The position numbers and the translations under genes are program-made. Positions 62,277 through 64,000 of a stretch of DNA of 64,000 nucleotides are shown piece after piece. A model generated the notes under the pieces. That model saw only the letters and a program-made list of their open reading frames with translations. It did no database searches and had not been told where the DNA came from. This DNA comes from Oceanirhabdus sp. W0125-5 (GTDB lineage: Bacteria; Bacillota; Clostridia; Clostridiales; Clostridiaceae): assembly GCF_027938815.1 (NCBI RefSeq), contig NZ_CP115913.1:4684001-4748000 (forward strand), in the 5' to 3' direction. The first letter of the stretch is position 1; each line of letters begins with the position of its first letter.

Positions 62277-62492
62277 CTACGCTAAAGTTACTTCTGATTC
62301 TGTAACATCAATAACTTTAGCGTTCTTCTTCTTAACAAGTGATCCACCTGTTGAATAGAATACGTTCTGAGTAATTATCTCATCCATAAGTGAATTTACT
62401 TCTGCATCACTTATATCTTCTCTTACCTCATTAATAGTTAATGTTGTTATATCATCGCTAGCTGTTACGAATTTCATACTTAGTTTCTTCAT
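62277..62492 (-). CDS. DUF2922 family protein
   Basis: 71 residues. MKKLSMKFVTASDDITTLTI is the conserved DUF2922 opening; VTASDDIT and SLMDEIITQNVF are typical. Widespread in spore formers beside DUF1659 genes; function unknown. RBS AAAGGAG. Confidence 0.88.
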   Translation of the reverse strand: MKKLSMKFVTASDDITTLTINEVREDISDAEVNSLMDEIITQNVFYSTGGSLVKKKNAKVIDVTESEVTLA

Positions 62493-62593
62493 TGTTTTCT
62501 CTCCTTTTATTTAATTTATTATGAAATTAAGCTTGTCCTTCCCTCATATAACTGTTGCTAAATTCCTCTTAAGTAATCAATCAATTTTTGTAA

Positions 62594-62818
62594 TTACTCA
62601 CTTATCAAAAGATTATCATTAACTCTCTGAATGTACTTAGTCGGATATGGTAATACTGCAGCTATCTTTGCTCCTACAGCATATATAGCCTCATCAAATG
62701 CATCAATCTTAATTTTTGAGAATCTGAAATTCTTGATTTCATCCCCTCCTGATGCTTTAGTACCAGTCTTTACTCCTACAATTAAATCACTGTCCACTCT
62801 TGTTTTTGTAACTGCCAT
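62594..62818 (-). CDS. DUF1659 family protein
   Basis: 74 residues from ATG 62818 (GAGGAGG upstream). The pattern VKTGTKASGGDEIKNFRFSK and YAVGAKIAAVLPYP fits DUF1659. It forms the usual pair with DUF2922 (gap 101 nt). Unknown function, conserved in Bacillus and Clostridium. Confidence 0.85.
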   Translation of the reverse strand: MAVTKTRVDSDLIVGVKTGTKASGGDEIKNFRFSKIKIDAFDEAIYAVGAKIAAVLPYPTKYIQRVNDNLLISE

Positions 62819-62946
62819 AATATAATTCCTCCTCAATTTTTTTTGAAAGCTTTTCTGTGTTGTGCTTTCATAAGGATATATGCAAAGAAAAATAAAAGTT
62901 ATAAAATTTTTTCAACATTATTTAAAAAAAGAGATCTATGTAACAA

Positions 62947-62974
62947 AAAAGGCAGTGGAATCCCACTACCTTTT
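62947..62974 (-). terminator. Terminator after the CPBP remnant
   Basis: AAAAGGCAGTGG / CCACTACCTTTT with one mismatch. Confidence 0.75.
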
Positions 62975-63003
62975 AAATACTTTTAATTCTATACCTTATA
63001 TTC

Positions 63004-63347
63004 TTAATTAATTTCATAATTTTTATTTGATTTTTCTCCCACTCTAAAGGTTAAATAAATACCTAATAGGATAACTATACCTATTCTAATTCTAAGAATA
63101 CTATTTATAACCTCTGATTCACTTGGTTCAGTTATAAATAAAGTAAAATCCCATAAAGCATGTACCAATATACAAGGTAACATTAAATCAGTTTCATATC
63201 TAACAACTGCCATAATCAGACCAAATCCAAAAGCAAACATAACCTGTATTAATGTATCAACAATGTTTGCACCGTAAAGTAATGCACCAAGATGAAATAG
63301 TGCAAATATTAATGATGATATTAAAATTGCCTTTTCTCTAAATCACC
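63004..63347 (-). pseudogene. CPBP (CAAX/Abi-type) intramembrane protease, N-terminally truncated
   Basis: An open frame reads FREKAILISSLIFALFHLG and then HALWDF before a short tail. FR and FxxxH are the second half of motif 1 and motif 2 of CPBP proteases; the catalytic EE pair that precedes FR is absent, because an in-frame TGA sits directly before it and another gene ends 3 nt further upstream. The first in-frame ATG (63240) is beyond motif 2. This is a remnant of about 115 codons, consistent with a deletion that joined it to the neighbour. Confidence 0.7.
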
Positions 63348-63350
63348 ACA

Positions 63351-64000
63351 TTATTCAGTAATTAAATTACGAATATATATCCTTGAATTCCCTGTATTTT
63401 TTAGCTGTAAATCCTTAATCATATATGGCCCCCCAATATACCACTCATATAGAACTACATTATCAATAATAATAGAACTTTGAATAGGCTCACCATTTAA
63501 TAACAGTTCAATAATAGATTTATTCCTTAACTCCCCCTTAGCTTCAAAGGTAAGCTTACTTATTTCTGTTGAATAAAATGGCAATTCGTAAGATTTATCA
63601 GGCTCTAATTTAAAATAGGATTCATCTTCTATGGATTCATCTTCATGGGACTCCTCTTTATATACTAAATTTATTTTTACACATTCCGTGTCTATTTTTT
63701 TAGTTGATATTAATTTTAATTGTGAAACTTTCTTATTCAATTCCCATCTGCATTGATCTAGAAAATGACATTTTGCCTCCAATAGTTCTCCATCAACTAA
63801 TAGCTTTAAAAACTCTTCCTTGCTTTCACACCCATTCTGCTCTGGTTTGAAAATTTTTTCTAATTCAACGTACTCTATTATTTTATCTACTTCTATATCT
63901 AGATTGTATTCAAATTCCATCTCAGGTTCTTGTATACGTTTAGTTTCGCAATAATCTTCACTTAAAGCCTCAATATACTTATACAAATCCCTATCCCACC
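63351..64000 (-). CDS. Hypothetical protein, N-terminus beyond the window
   Basis: At least 216 residues; the frame stays open to the window edge (codons for W-D-R-D precede the TTG at 63986, which has no good RBS), so this is probably a partial gene. The N-terminal part visible here is acidic (MEFEYNLDIEVDKIIEYVE); the C-terminal 100 residues look like a beta-sandwich (FYSTEISKLTFEAKGELRNK, DLQLKNTGNSRIYIRNLI). I do not recognise the family. Confidence 0.65.
   Translation of the reverse strand, partial: WDRDLYKYIEALSEDYCETKRIQEPEMEFEYNLDIEVDKIIEYVELEKIFKPEQNGCESKEEFLKLLVDGELLEAKCHFLDQCRWELNKKVSQLKLISTKKIDTECVKINLVYKEESHEDESIEDESYFKLEPDKSYELPFYSTEISKLTFEAKGELRNKSIIELLLNGEPIQSSIIIDNVVLYEWYIGGPYMIKDLQLKNTGNSRIYIRNLITE

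Overview
The window is AT-rich DNA with strong GGAGG-type ribosome binding sites, many ATTATA/TATAAT promoters and U-tailed hairpin terminators. Its gene families (DUF4003, DUF1659/DUF2922, an Opp operon, a radical-SAM peptide locus, PQ-loop and HIT proteins) fit a low-GC Firmicute, most likely a Clostridium in the broad sense. I cannot name the species. No rRNA, tRNA or CRISPR array was seen. Most genes lie on the minus strand.

Layout. 1-3147: a HEPN-type protein (cut by the window edge) behind a large P-loop NTPase, possibly a defence pair. 3.3-11 kb: small housekeeping and detoxification genes (GNATs, MazG-like, SGNH hydrolase, Nudix, a GNAT-HIT fusion), a two-gene unit with a LexA-like box, an imine-reductase-like enzyme, a 2H phosphoesterase and a TetR regulator. 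11.4-12.9 kb: a RiPP locus, with a 32-residue precursor and its radical SAM/SPASM maturase. 13-16.6 kb: three GNATs, a phosphoribosyltransferase-like protein and methionine aminopeptidase. 16.7-19.1 kb: an exported beta-helix protein fused to a BMP/PnrA-like binding domain. 19.3-23.2 kb: an HscC-type Hsp70, a membrane J-like protein and a DUF1266 protein, a module resembling E. coli hscC/djlC/ybeU. 23.4-27.7 kb: ArsR, an ArsP-type permease, a thioredoxin-like protein, a CobW GTPase and a NupC-type nucleoside transporter.

27.8-29.3 kb holds an IS3-family element inserted inside a hairpin. It separates a good promoter from an exported LTxxQ-repeat protein that lies next to a two-component system. 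33-44 kb: an ABC-2 exporter, a PQ-loop protein, a lipoprotein, a DnaA-box cluster and oppABCDF. 44.7-49 kb: one copy of a structured dispersed repeat (the other is at 25 kb), then a heterodimeric multidrug ABC exporter behind an elaborate leader with small ORFs and serial terminators. 49-51.2 kb: a chemoreceptor.

52-55.7 kb: a frameshifted membrane acyltransferase and a lipoprotein agmatine-deiminase-like enzyme. Their upstream regions are conserved with each other, and a 7-TM LuxR regulator lies alongside. 55.8-57.3 kb: a HAM1 (ITPase)-SIR2 fusion. This is the most striking candidate for an uncharacterised nucleotide-sensing defence protein; it looks like a one-polypeptide version of the KomB/KomC pair of the Kongming system, with key HAM1 residues replaced. 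57-64 kb: methyltransferases, a GyrI-like protein, a 30-codon ORF coupled to DUF4003, small membrane proteins, DUF2922/DUF1659, a truncated CPBP protease and a partial unknown gene.
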